Assembly (NCBI RefSeq): GCF_964340395.1
Contig: NC_135560.1
Coordinates: forward strand, 631,001 to 695,000
Direction: 5' to 3'
Source of the DNA: Glandiceps talaboti
Lineage: Eukaryota; Hemichordata; Enteropneusta; Spengelidae
Length of the DNA: 64,000 nt
Shown here: one piece after another, positions 10,560 through 23,117 of the stretch
Position numbering within the stretch: position 1 is the stretch's first letter
Layout: each line of letters begins with the position of its first letter
The notes under the pieces: model-generated
Database searches by the model: none
What the model was told of the DNA's origin: nothing
Seen by the model: the letters and a program-made list of their open reading frames with translations, nothing else
Translations under genes and position numbers: made by a program

Positions 10560-13500
10560 AAATAGAAACTACTCACCTTTCAATGAGGTCAAACAGAAAC
10601 TACTCACCTTTCAATGAGGTCAAACAGAAACTACTCACCTTTCAAATATGAGGTCAAATAGAAACTACCAACCTTTCCATGAGGTCAAATAGAAACTATG
10701 GTACCAACCTTTCAATGAGGTCAAATAGAAACTACTCACCTTTCCATGAGGTCAAATAGAAACTATGGTACCAACCTTTCAATGAGGTCAAATAGAAACT
10801 ACTCACCTTTCCATGAGGTCAAATAGAAACTATGGTACCAACCTTTCAATGAGGTCAAATAGAAACTACCAACCTTTCCATGAGGTCAAATAGAAACTAT
10901 GGTACCAACCTTTCAATGAGGTCAAATAGAAACTACTCACCTTTCCATGAGGTCAAATAGAAACTATGGTACCAACCTTTCAATGAGGTCAAATAGAAAC
11001 TACTCACCTTTCCATGAGGTCAAATAGAAACTATGGTACCAACCTTTCAATGAGGTCAAATAGAAACTACCAACCTTTCCATGAGGTCAAATAGAAACTA
11101 TGGTACCAACCTTTCAATGAGGTCAAATAGAAACTACTCACCTTTCCATGAGGTCAAATACAAACTACTCACCTTTCAATGAGGTCAAATAGAAACTACT
11201 AACCTTTCCATGAGGTCAAATAGAAACTACTCACCTTTCAATGTGGTCAAATAGAAACTGCCAACCTTTCCATGAGGTCAAATAGAAACTACTCACCTTT
11301 CAATGAGGTCAAATAGAAACTGCCAACCTTTCAATGAGGTCAAATAGAAACTACCAACCTTTCCATGAGGTCAAATAGAAACTATGGTACCAACCTTTCA
11401 ATGAGGTCAAATAGAAACTACTCACCTTTCAATGAGGTCAAATAGAAACTACTCACCTTTCAATGAGGTCAAACAGAAACTACTCACCTTTCAAATATGA
11501 GGTCAAATAGAAACTACCAACCTTTCCATGAGGTCAAATAGAAACTATGGTACCAACCTTTCAATGAGGTCAAATAGAAACTACTCACCTTTCAATGAGG
11601 TCAAACAGAAACTACTCACCTTTCAAATATGAGGTCAAATAGAAACTACCAACCTTTCCATGAGGTCAAATAGAAACTATGGTACCAACCTTTCAATGAG
11701 GTCAAATAGAAACTACTCACCTTTCAATGAGGTCAAATAGAAACTACTAACCTTTCCATGAGGTCAAATAGAAACTACTCACCTTTCAATGTGGTCAAAT
11801 AGAAACTGCCAACCTTTCCATGAGGTCAAATAGAAACTACTCACCTTTCAATGAGGTCAAATAGAAACTGCCAACCTTTCAATGAGGTCAAATAGAAACT
11901 ACCAACCTTTCCATGAGGTCAAATAGAAACTACTCACCTTTCAATGTGGTCAAATAGAAACTGCCAACCTTTCCATGAGGTCAAATAGAAACTACTCACC
12001 TTTCAATGAGGTCAAATAGAAACTGCCAACCTTTCAATGAGGTCAAATAGAAACTACTCACCTTTCAATGAGGTCAAATAGAAACTACTAACCTTTCCAT
12101 GAGGTCAAATAGAAACTACTCACCTTTCCATGAGGTCAAATAGAAACTACTCACCTTTCAATGAGGTCAAATAGAAACTACTAACCTTTCCATGAGGTCA
12201 AATAGAAACTACTCACCTTTCAATGTGGTCAAATAGAAACTGCCAACCTTTCCATGAGGTCAAATAGAAACTACTCACCTTTCAATGAGGTCAAATAGAA
12301 ACTGCCAACCTTTCAATGAGGTCAAATAGAAACTACTCACCTTTCAATGAGGTCAAATAGAAACTACTAACCTTTCCATGAGGTCAAATAGAAACTACTC
12401 ACCTTTCAATGTGGTCAAATAGAAACTGCCAACCTTTCCATGAGGTCAAATAGAAACTACTCACCTTTCAATGTGGTCAAATAGAAACTGTCAACCTTTC
12501 CATGAGGTCAAATAGAAACTACTCACCTTTCAATGAGGTCAAATAGAAACTACTAACCTTTCCATGAGGTCAAATAGAAACTACTCACCTTTCAATGAGG
12601 TCAAATAGAAACTACTCACCTTTCCATAAGGTCAAATAGAAACTACTCACCTTTCCATAAGGTCAAATAGAAACTACTCACCTTTCAATGAGGTCAAATA
12701 GAAACTACTCACCTTTCAATGAGGTCAAATAGAAACTACTCACCTTTCCATAAGGTCAAATAGAAACTACCCACCTTTCCATGAGGTCAAATAGAAACTA
12801 TGGTACCAACCTTTCCATGAGGTCAAATAGAAACTACTCACCTTTCAATGAGGTCAAATAGAAACTACTCAACTTTCAATGAGGTCAAATAGAAACTACT
12901 AACCTTTCCATGAGGTCAAATAGAAACTACTCACCTTTCAATGAGGTCAAATAGAAACTACTCACCTTTCAATGAGGTCAAATAGAAACTACTCACCTTT
13001 CAATGAGGTCAAATAGAAACTACTCACCTTTCCATAAGGTCAAATAGAAACTACCCACCTTTCCATGAGGTCAAATAGAAACTATGGTACCAACCTTTCC
13101 ATGAGGTCAAATAGAAACTACTCACCTTTCAATGAGGTCAAATAGAAACTACTCACCTTTCCATAAGGTCAAATAGAAACTACTCACCTTTCAATGAGGT
13201 CAAATAGAAACTACTCACCTTTCAATGAGGTCAAATAGAAACTACTCACCTTTCCATGAGGTCAAATAGAAACTGCCAACCTTTCAATGAGGTCAAATAG
13301 AAACTGCCAACCTTTCCATGAGGTCAAATAGAAACTACTCACCTTTCAATGAGGTCAAATAGAAACTACTCACCTTTCCATGAGGTCAAATAGAAACTGC
13401 CAACCTTTCCATGAGGTCAAATAGAAACTACTCACCTTTCCATGAGGTCAAATAGAAACTACTCACCTTTCCATGAGGTCAAATAGAAACTACTAACCTT

Positions 13501-15556
13501 TCCATGAGGTCAAATAGAAACTACTCACCTTTCCATAAGGTCAAATAGAAACTACCCACCTTTCCATGAGGTCAAATAGAAACTATGGTACCAACCTTTC
13601 CATGAGGTCAAATAGAAACTACTCACCTTTCAACGAGGTCAAAGAGAAACTACTCACCTTTCAACGAGGTCAAAGAGAAACTACCCACCTTTCCATGAGG
13701 TCAAATAGAAACTACCCACCTTTCCATGAGGTCAAATAGAAACTATGGTACCAACCTTTCCATGAGGTCAAATAGAAACTACTCACCTTTCAACGAGGTC
13801 AAAGAGAAACTACCTGCTTTTTCATAAGGTCATATAGAAACTACCCACCTTGCCATAAGTGATACAAAAACTACCCACCTTCCCATTAACTACTCACCTT
13901 CCCATAAAGTCACATAGAAACTATTCACCTTTCAATGAGGTCAAATAGAAACTCCCCACATTCCCATGAGGTCGTACAGAAAGTAACCATCTTCCTATGA
14001 GGTCATAGAGAAACTACCCACATTCCCATGAGGTCGTACAGAAAGTAACCATCTTCCTATGAGGTCATAGAGAAACTACCCATCATCCCATGAGGTCATA
14101 TAGAAAGTACCCACCTTCCCATGAGGTCATAGAGAAACTACCCATCATCCCATGAGGTCATACAGAAAGTACCCACCTTCCCATGAGGTCATAGAGAAAC
14201 TACCCATCATCCCATGAGGTCATACAGAAAGTACCCACCTTCCCATGAGGTCATAGAGAAACAACCCATCATCCCATGAGGTCATACAGAAAGTACCCAC
14301 CTTCCCATGAGGTCATAGAGAAACTACCCATCATCCCATGAGGTCATACAGAAAGTACCCACCTTCCCATGAGGTCATAGAGAAACTACCCATCATCCCA
14401 TGAGGTCATACAGAAAGTACCCACCTTCCCATGAGGTCATAGAGAAACTACCCATCATCCCATGAGGTCATACAGAAAGTACCCACCTTCCCATGAGGTC
14501 ATAGAGAAACTACCCATCATCCCATGAGGTCATACAGAAAGTACCCACCTTCCCATGAGGTCATAAAGAAACTACCCATCATCCCATGAGGTCATACAGA
14601 AAGTACCCACCTTCCCATGAGGTCATAGAGAAACTACCCATCATCCCATGAGGTCATACAGAAAGTACCCACCTTCCCATGAAGTCATAGAGAAACTACC
14701 CATCATCCCATGAGGTCATACAGAAAGTACCCACCTTCCCATGAGGTCATAGAGAAACTACCCATCATCCCATGAGGTCATACAGAAAGTACCCACCTTC
14801 CCATGAGGTCATAGAGAAACTACCCATCATCCCATGAGGTCATACAGAAAGTACCCACCTTCCCATGAGGTCATAGAGAAACTACCCATCATCCCATGAG
14901 GTCATATAGAAAGTACCCACCTTCCCATGAGGTCATAGAGAAACTACCCATCTTCCCATGAGGTCATACAGAAAGTACCCACCTTCCCATGAGGTCATAG
15001 AGAAACTACCCATCATCCCATGAGGTCATACAGAAAGTAACCATCTTCCTATGAGGTCATAGAGAAACTACCCATCATCCCATGAGGTCATACAGAAAGT
15101 ACCCACCTTCCCATGAGGTCATAGAGAAACAACCCATCATCCCATGAGGTCATACAGAAAGTACCTACCTTCCCATGAGGTCATAGAGAAACTACCCATC
15201 ATCCCATGAGGTCATACAGAAAGTACCCACCTTCCCATGAAGTCATAGAGAAACTACCCATCATCCCATGAGGTCATACAGAAAGTACCCACCTTCCCAT
15301 GAGGTCATAGAGAAACTACCCATCTTCCCATGAGGTCATACAGAAAGTACCCACCTTCCCATGAGGTCATAGAGAAACTACCCATCTTCCCATGAGGTCA
15401 TACAGAAAGTACCCACCTTCCCATGAGGTCATAGAGAAACTACCCATCATCCCATGAGGTCATACAGAAAGTACCCACCTTCCCATGAAGTCATAGAGAA
15501 ACTACCCATCATCCCATGAGGTCATACAGAAAGTACCCACCTTCCCATGAGGTCAT
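10560..15556. repeat. 31-bp minisatellite carrying 5' splice sites, about 160 copies
   Basis: The monomer is 31 bp. The left part (10560 to about 13830) uses ACTCACCTTTCAATGAGGTC and relatives. The right part (about 13930-15556) is a 62-bp dimer alternating CCCACCTTCCCATGAGGTCA and CCCATCATCCCATGAGGTCA. On the minus (gene) strand these read AAAG|GTGAGT and GGGAAG|GTGGGT, which are 5' splice-site sequences. The last unit includes 16 bases of the C2B exon and its real donor, so the array fills the intron from the donor to about 160 bp before the next acceptor. Confidence 0.95.
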
Positions 15557-15671
15557 CTTTAGAACCAACATCATGATCAAACACTGTCACTTCCAGAACA
15601 GAACTCTGGTCTTCAAATAAATACAAATCAAACTGTTCTCTCCATTTTGGATTGGTTGTTCTCTGAATAGT
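15541..15671 (-). CDS. MCTP: MCTP-like exon: second half of C2B
   Basis: The 131-nt exon encodes TIQRTTNPKWREQFDLYLFE, then SSVLEVTVFDHDVGSKDDLMG and two bases of a split Arg. NPKWREQFD is the C2 NPxW turn. FDHD followed by KDD is the second calcium-binding loop with all Asp residues present. The acceptor is ATATATCAG and the donor AAG|GTGGGT. The last 16 coding bases (ATGACCTCATGGGAAG) and the donor are part of the unit of the 31-bp minisatellite that fills the following intron, so exon and array physically overlap at 15541-15556. Joining to the previous exon gives KSK-TIQRTTNPKW, the same spacing as in known MCTPs. Confidence 0.92.
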
Positions 15672-15866
15672 CTGATATATGATAGATAAAAGTAGATTTA
15701 ACAAGACACACAGTAACATGTTTAATTACATATCACTCTTTATATTAATTAATGTATTACATAATTAACATTTATTTTACATTTACATCAATCTCATGCT
15801 AGTCAAACACTTTTTGGATATTTTTTTCTGTTGATTTAAAAAATATTTCAATATTTGTCTAGACCA

Positions 15867-16950
15867 TCAGTGATCACACATTTGATGACATATCAAATAT
15901 CAATGATCACACATTTGATGACATATATCAAATATCAGTGATCACACATTTGATGACATATCAAATATCAGTGATCACACATTTGATGACACATCAAATA
16001 TCAGTGAGCACACATTTGATGACATATATCAAATATCAGTGATCACACATTTGATGACATATCAAATATCAGTGATCACACATTTGATGACATATATCAA
16101 ATATCAGTGATCACACATTTGATGACATATCAAATATCAGTGATCACACATTTGATGACATATATCAAATATCAGTGATCACACATTTGATGACATATAT
16201 CACATATCAGTGAGCACACATTTGATGACATATCAAATATCAGTGAGCACACATTTGATGACATATATCAAATATCAGTGATCACACATTTGATGACATA
16301 TCAAATATCAGTGATCACACATTTGATGACATATCAAATATCAGTGATCACACATTTGATGACATATATCAAATATCAGTGATCACACATTTGATGACAT
16401 ATCAAATATCAGTGATCACACATTTGATGACATATATCAACTATCAGTGAGCACACATTTGATGACATATCAAATATCAGTGATCACACATTTGATGACA
16501 TATCAAATATCAGTGATCACACATTTGATGACATATCAAATATCAGTGATCACACATTTGATGACATATATCAAATATCAGTGATCACACATTTGATGAC
16601 ATATATCAAATATCAGTGATCACACATTTGATGACATATATCAAATATCAGTGATCACACATTTGATGACATATCAAATATCAGTGATCACACATTTGAT
16701 GACATATCAAATATCAGTGATCACACATTTGATGACATCAAATATCAGTGATCACACATTTGATGACATATATCAAATATCAGTGATCACACATTTGATG
16801 ACATATATCAAATATCAGTGATCACACATTTGATGACATATCAAATATCAGTGATCACACATTTGATGACATATCAAATATCAGTGATCACACATTTGAT
16901 GACACATATCAAATATCAGTGATCACACATTTGATGACATATCTCAAATA
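15867..16950. repeat. 33-35-bp minisatellite, about 31 copies
   Basis: Units carry CAGTGATCACACATTTGATG followed by ACATATCAAATAT or ACATATATCAAATAT. The two-base TA difference gives the length classes. TGATCA sits in nearly every unit. It lies in the intron 15672-18173, about 200 bp upstream of the C2B acceptor. Confidence 0.95.
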
Positions 16951-17220
16951 TATGTAAATTTATAGTCCTATCGTCCATAAAATATCTCCTAAGTTAAAGA
17001 TTGTAAATTAGTTCCATTAGTCCATAGAAGATAAATTAGTCCTATCAGTCCATACAGGATAACATATCTCCTACGTTAGAGATTTCCACAGCTTTTGAAT
17101 AATGAGATACTATGGAAGTAAACTACGAAAGTAATTAAAGTACTCAGTTTTCAGACTGTTCTGTCATCGCTACATTTCAGTCTCTTTTTGGAAGTCTGTA
17201 AGAATATTTTGATTAATTTT

Positions 17221-17312
17221 AAGTGCTGACATCTACTGTACATATCCACAGTACACAGTTCAACAAAAGTACTGACATCTACTGTACATATCCACAGTAG
17301 ACAGTTCAACAA
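17221..17312. repeat. Two-copy tandem duplication
   Basis: AGTACTGACATCTACTGTAC or a near copy occurs at about 17221 and 17266, each followed by ATATCCACAGTA. Confidence 0.75.
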
Positions 17313-17584
17313 GTCATTGAGAATGACATAGCTATGATTGGGTTTTAAGGAACTGGCTTGTCATTTTCTTGATATCACTACTCTGATCACGCAACAACAC
17401 TTGTGAACCTAAATCAAACAGACTTAGATATGTTGTGTCTACTTGTTGGACATGGAACATGCCTACTCATGTTGTCACCTCGTTGGACATGGGACATGCC
17501 TACTCTTCAAGATGACATGATGGAATAAACCATTCAACAATAAAGGATGGGTCGGGTATGGGGGGGGGAGGGGGGGTAGACCTG

Positions 17585-18010
17585 TTCAAGCATGTCTGAG
17601 TTATGGCTTTGGACATGGAAAATTCACAAACAAAATGGCTGCCACGCAGCTATTTTGGATCGTATCACGACGAAAATGGATATGCACATGTATGTTATAG
17701 AACACTGTCCTAATTCAAAGTTGGTAGTACCAACTTTGAATGAGATCTGTTCAAGCATGTCTGAGTTATGGCTTTGGACATGGAAAATTCGCAAACAAAA
17801 ATGGCTACCAGGCGGCCATATTGGATCATATCATGACAACAATGAATATGCACATGTATGTCATAGAACACTGTCATACCAACTTTGAATGAGATATGTT
17901 CAAGCATGTCTGAGTTATGGCTTTGGACATGGAAAATTCCCAAACAAAATGGCTGCCAGGCACCCATATTGGATTGTATCACGATGAAAATGGATATGCA
18001 CATGTAAAAA
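17585..18010. repeat. About 150-165-bp tandem repeat, three copies
   Basis: Copies start with CATGTCTGAGTTATGGCTTT at 17591, 17756 and 17905. The middle junction has a 14-bp-arm palindrome at 17713-17741 (arms ATTCAAAGTTGGTA). A G-rich run precedes the array at about 17560-17578. Phrases such as AAATGGCTGCCA with CATATTGGAT recall common dispersed animal repeats. Superfamily unknown. Confidence 0.85.
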
Positions 18011-18173
18011 TGCACTCTTCAATTCGCTAAAATTTGGTGCATACTTGCATTCCAACGATGATCGTATATACAGGAATGAAAATGTAAAGACTCTGCCCTT
18101 AAAAGGCTTTCAGTTTAAATCTGGTGAAATACTGTTACCATATTGTGTCTTAAAAGTGTTACCTTAAACTTAC

Positions 18174-18344
18174 CTTACTTTTGTATTTTTGGTTACCCAG
18201 TCTAAACTTAACATAGGGATCACTAGTTCCCGCTTCATCCATGGCTATCAGATTACGTCCCTCAAATAATGTGATAGTGACTACACCACTCCATGATTGT
18301 GTTTTACCTTTCTTTCCTGCCATACCCCCTTTACGTGCCAGATA
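18174..18344 (-). CDS. MCTP: MCTP-like exon: linker and first half of C2B
   Basis: The 171-nt exon is 57 whole codons (phase 0 to phase 0). A basic linker ([14 protein letters not shown]) is followed by the first C2B strands, [19 protein letters not shown], then [21 protein letters not shown]. The Asp in AMDEAG and the Asp in SDPY are in the positions that bind calcium in C2 domains. The string [10 protein letters not shown]-x-QKYKSK is close to the vertebrate MCTP C2B as I remember it. The acceptor is CATTTCAG and the donor is AAG|GTAAGT. This is the most conserved exon in the window and anchors the family call. Confidence 0.93.
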
Positions 18345-19229
18345 CTGAAATGATAAAAGTATAGCATAGATTAGATATTGTATCAATACAACATGTCACA
18401 CTGCATCATTCATTTACATTGCTGTTACCAACTATTCAAGACATTTGAATGCTAAGCAATAAACTAGTAAGCATTTGCAAGCAAAAGCACAGTTCCAGAG
18501 GCGCCGTATTGCTGTAAGTTTAGTGTTGTCGAAATTCATTTATAGAGGTCATGGTTGTGTGGAGATAAAATAAGATGTATTTATCCAAGGGTTGAGACAC
18601 AATTGGTATATCAAACGATCATGGTAGCTGTCACACAGAGTTGCAAATGAAAAAGCTCACTTTTCTTGCTTAGTCAATTTAAAACACTAATTATAATCAT
18701 TGTGTGCACATCAATATTTTTTTTCAACCAAAAAATCAACTTTTGATTATTATTTCTAAGAAAAGCTAAAATTGTTTAAAAATAAATATCCAATAACGAG
18801 TACATTTTCAAAAAGTAGCGATAAATACACAGACATCGGGAAACTGGATGAAATCTCGTGATACATGAGACTTGCTATACCTTACTTTGGAGACTCCAAA
18901 ATCTCAAGATAGTTTGTGATGTCATTACCCGCTATTTGGAAAAACACGTCTTTTCATCGTCGTGCGATGTAGATGTCAAATTTATAACTAAAAATGTTTT
19001 CTGAGTAAAATTGAACACAAAACTAATGATCGGACATGATGTCCACACTTAAGAAAAATGTATTTGAATCTGTTATAATTTTTTGACAACGTAGAAAACT
19101 CCTAGTTGAAGTCTGCAGAATCATGTTTGACATCACACAGTGCATAAATATAGAGTGTCAGTATCTGTGATCACTTCAGTGTTCACAGTTTGCCTTTGTA
19201 AACTGTCGAGTATTTGTCATAATTGTAAT
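18345..19229. other. Start of the 27-kb MCTP intron, nothing recognised
   Basis: Unique sequence between the C2B exon and the Tc1-like element. A fragment near 18475 (GCATTTGCAAGCAAAAGC) recurs near 46233, so part of it is a dispersed repeat. Confidence 0.5.
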
Positions 19230-20042
19230 TACAGGCATCGCAGTAATTTCCCGAACAGCAAACTACCGATGTTGTCAGCTAATTAGTGCGCAATATTGAG
19301 AGTTCAATCGACAATTACTGAGACACATGTCGATTTTGTAACTGATGTGGCCGCATGCCTACTCAGCAGAAATTCATTTCCGTATTTATGTTACAATGTT
19401 TACACAAATTGCTCAACAAATTTTAAGTACATATACTTTCTGAAGGGGGTGACTGCTTGTTGTGTCATGGGTGTAAGAACAATAAAATGTTTGAGATATA
19501 TAGAAATATCCTATCACTGTATAAACAAATCAATTAATATATAGAATGTATGTCTGCGTTTTCTTGAACTGCTTTTCATAATGTAACCAGCCTAGGAAGT
19601 TGTCGGTCATTTTTTAACGGCAAATGTTGAAGGTCACACTTGCAAGTAATTTATACGTCACACTGTAGACTAAATATCCTGATTGATATGGTCTGGACTG
19701 ATGTACTCTGACTCCGAATGTATCAAAACATATGAAGACAGACAACATTGTTAACATTAATTTCTTTTTAGTGGTCTGCATTTTAATTGACACTTCCATT
19801 AGATAGCAATGGACAACCATTCACATGAGCAGTGTACACAAATTTGATAGGATTGTTGTTGAACATGATTATATGGCAAGGCTTTGATTTCGACACAATT
19901 TTGTAAATATATTCCTGATTGTGCCTGACGTTGGTGATTGTGATTTTAAAATATTTTAGTTCAACATCTCTCCTCAAATTATGACAGGTTGACATAGCAC
20001 AGCAGATAGCCTACACAGCGGAGAACCACCCCCGGTTTCAGT

Positions 20043-20177
20043 ATGAGTAAACGGCAAATAACTAATTTCTTTTCTCCAGCTAGTAAGCCAGGTATAAGTG
20101 ATGGAAATGATGAACAACCTGCTAATCGCAATGAGACAGCAGGCAAATGGTGTCTTCCGAAATACTTTCCATGCTAG
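20043..20177 (+). CDS. Short open frame, MSKRQ-type start
   Basis: 44 codons, beginning MSKRQITNFFSPASKPG and ending KYFPC. The start resembles N-termini of some transposase-derived proteins (MSKRK/Q...FFSP), and KRQITNFF loosely matches a PCNA-interacting box. It stops too early to be a working protein, and I see no continuation in frame. It may be the first exon of a transposon gene on the plus strand or chance. Confidence 0.2.
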   Translation: MSKRQITNFFSPASKPGISDGNDEQPANRNETAGKWCLPKYFPC

Positions 20178-20781
20178 GCCTTTCGTTGTTATGGTGGCAA
20201 ATTTGCACTTTATTTGCTAGCAAATCGTATGTGATCTGTGCACTGTGTGCATGTCTACATGTAACAATATTAGTATGTATCAAATCTCATATTGTCTTTA
20301 CTTTTATTTGAAATGAACAATGGTTAAGTTAAGTTACAAAATCTTTAGAGGAATTAGTGTGGTGTAGACATTCACTGGTAGAAAAAAAAGTCAAAACTAA
20401 TTTGTGTACACTAAGTTCACGCAATACTCAACTTTGAAACACAGCACTGCTGAAATGACACAATGTATGTTATCAATTTCACTTTGCACATCAGTCATCT
20501 GCTATGAAATCATTGAGTAAACCAAATGCAAAACAATCCTACCAAACACTAATTGTACATCATATGTGATGTTTATACTAGCTGCATTTATTTGTAGATT
20601 AATTACATGACGTACTCCATACTGACTTGCACATGTAAATTGGGACGGGTTTCCCCAGTCGGCCCATTACATTCTCATTCAGTCTCACTGAAAAACTTCA
20701 AGATGAAAATATCATAAAAATAAAACCCGAGAACAAGTAGCTAAAAACTAGACAATAGCAACTTTTATACAAATGATAACA

Positions 20782-21150
20782 TTATTCACAGATACTTCCA
20801 ATGCTCACAACATTTAAACTTTTGTGGCTGTGATGCTCACATGTACATGTAGGCAGGAAATCCACAAAATATGAAGAGAATAATGGTGCTATCTCGGCAA
20901 CAGCTTCTTTGATAGCAGTTTCTGTCAATACGGTGGTGAAGGCATCATGTGCTCTGAGCCTCCTTTCACATAACAAAAAGTTACATGTCTCACACATGTT
21001 AAATTCTGGGTAATATGATGGTTGAAATAGCCAATTAACTTCTCGTTCTCCTAATATTTTGCTTAACTTAAGCATAGCTCTGCAATTCGACCGTGATGAA
21101 AACCCCAAAAGTAGCAACATTTTGAAATGGGTAGTACGCTGACATCTCAC
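20782..21150 (-). pseudogene. DDE transposase C-terminal remnant (Tc1/IS630-like)
   Basis: The minus frame contains QPSYYPEFNMCETCNFLLCERRLRAHDAF followed by TEVA-like residues (TETAIKEAVAEI), split here only for description. PSYxPEFNxxE is the typical last catalytic block of Tc1/mariner and related DDE endonucleases, with the final E present. The N-terminal DNA-binding part and first Asp are not found. The region upstream is replaced by a non-autonomous insertion at about 21235. At 122 residues it is about one third of a normal transposase, so it is dead. Confidence 0.7.
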
Positions 21151-21234
21151 TCACGTTTTCAGTGGCATCTCATCTATTTGCATTATCATTAGAAGAATTG
21201 AAGCGATTTCTTCCAGTTAAACTACGGAACAGAA

Positions 21235-22645
21235 AAAAATACCGCCAGTGGCATTGTAGCAAAACTGTACAGTTTTTAAGCGTTTACCCATATGCTAGGC
21301 CATGCTAACAATAGGTGTTCATTTGCTGAATGACTTTCCAGTTGCCTATCCAACCATGTTGCTATCTTTGCGATATACGTCATCATTTGGCTGTTGCTAT
21401 GCGTGTGGTCATGTTGCTAGTTATATTTGCATACATTTTTGAATGTTTTTGTTCACTTGTGTATGACATATGTGATCAATTGGCTGTAGCTATGGGCATG
21501 GTCTTGTTGCTAGGCACATTTACATACATTTCAAATGCTTATTCATTTGTCTATTAATCCTCGTTATCTCCGCAATATATGTGATCATTTGGCTGTTGCT
21601 ATTGGTGTGGTCTTGTTGCTAGGCACATTAGCATACTTTTTATTCATTTGTCTTTCAACTGTTATCTTTGCAATATTTGTGATCATTTGGCTGTTGCTAT
21701 GGGTGGATTTTTTGTTAGGCACATTTTCATACATTTTTTATTCATTTGTCTTTCAATTCCTGTTGTTATCTTTGCAATATATGGGATCATTTGGCTGTTG
21801 CTATGGTGTGTGGTCTTGTTGCTAGACAAATTTACATACGTTTGTTTGAATGTTTATTCAATTGCCTATTAATCCCCGTTATCTTTGTGAAATACACTAC
21901 CGTTTGGCTATTGCTATGGGCGTGGTCATGGTTGCTAGGGATATTTGCATACATTTTTTGAATGTTTACTCACTTGCCTAACAGATGATGTTGTTATTTG
22001 ACCAAAATTTACTGTCATTTGGTTGTTGCTAAGGGCGTGGTCATGGTTGCTAGGACCAATTGTGTTGAAATATTTTGTAGAGAATCTACAGAATAACACT
22101 TTCATAAACATCTCACCCACTTTCAGTCCCATTGACCAAATACTTTTTGAGATATAAATTTTTGACCAAATTTCACATTTGCATATTACTGATGACATCA
22201 TTATATGCTTGATATTTTTCTTCACCTGTGCACCCACAGATGCAGCCCTCTTAAATTTCAGCCCAATCTGCTGAGTAGTTTTGGAATTATAGGTTTTGGA
22301 CCAAAAAGACACATTTTTAGCCCTAATTTGCATAATACTGAGGGAATCATCATGTCATGAACAAATCTTAATTTACTCGCCCCTAAGAATGTTCCCACCA
22401 AATTTCATGCCAATCTGCCCCGTAGTTTTTGGAGTTTAAGTTTTTTGACCAAAAATCACATTTGTTGACCCAAACCCCACATCTCTGATGCAATCATTTT
22501 GATTTGAACAATTTCCCAAATAGACACCAGATGTAACATGACCACCAAATATCAAAGCAATCCGTCCAGCAGTTTTTGACTTTAGGTTGTGTACACACAC
22601 ACACACTTTGCCATGCCTATAGCACTCAAAATCACAGTAAATGCT
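21235..22645. mobile_element. Non-autonomous element (TAGCACAACTG family), copy 1
   Basis: The left end reads CCAGTGGCATTGTAGCAAAA then CTGTACAG. The body has about five tandem segments of about 130 bp, each with TGATCATTTGGCTGTTGCTA or similar. It is followed by a CCAATCTGCTGAGTAGTTTT-type region and a CA tract before GCCATGCCTATAGCACT. Better copies (58726-59955, 60365-61355) end in CAGTTGTGCTAAAAA, the inverse of the start. This copy is nested inside the Tc1-like element. Confidence 0.75.
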
Positions 22646-23117
22646 ACAATTATTGCAGCTAGTATAAGACCTGCATGGTTTGAATGAACCATGTAACCGT
22701 TACATGGAAGGTTGGTTCATTGAAGGGGGTGGGTGACTTTGCAGTGTTAGTGCATCAATCATAATAACAATATTTACGATTTGTTGCCGACTTCGATGTT
22801 TTTCTTTTACACATTGATGGTGCTGAATAAAGATTAGCAAGCTTACCAAAGTGTGATAGTATAGTTGAGTATATAAATACAAATATATTTTTGTAAACTT
22901 ATAACCTGTACATGAAATGGTTTCTTCCGTACAAAGTTTTATGACTGCACCCATGGTGCTACACCACTGTTCTAATAAACAAGAAATTTCAGCGGTGACA
23001 TCAGTTACAAAATAGACATGTGGCTCAGTAATTGTCAATTGAACTTTCTATATTGCACACTAATTAGCTGGCAACATCAGTAAGTTGCTGTCTGGGAAAT
23101 TACTGTGATGCCTGTAA

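Larger units (their letters stand above)
19232..23114. mobile_element. Degraded Tc1/mariner-like element with long terminal inverted repeats
   Basis: The left end CAGGCATCGCAGTAATTTCC (19232) and the reverse complement of the right end, CAGGCATCACAGTAATTTCC (23114), are inverted repeats. They stay alignable for about 135-140 bp. Each end is flanked by TA (19230-19231 and 23115-23116), the target duplication of Tc1/mariner elements. A DDE transposase remnant lies inside at 20782-21150. A second repeat is inserted at about 21235-22640. Confidence 0.8.

Noticed and set aside
10560-15556. CRISPR-like appearance (short direct repeats of similar length)
   Set aside because: There are no unique spacers, units abut directly, the genome is animal and no cas genes are present.
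17592-18015. 98- and 101-codon frames on the two strands
   Set aside because: They follow a three-copy tandem repeat with a palindrome at the junction and no protein likeness.
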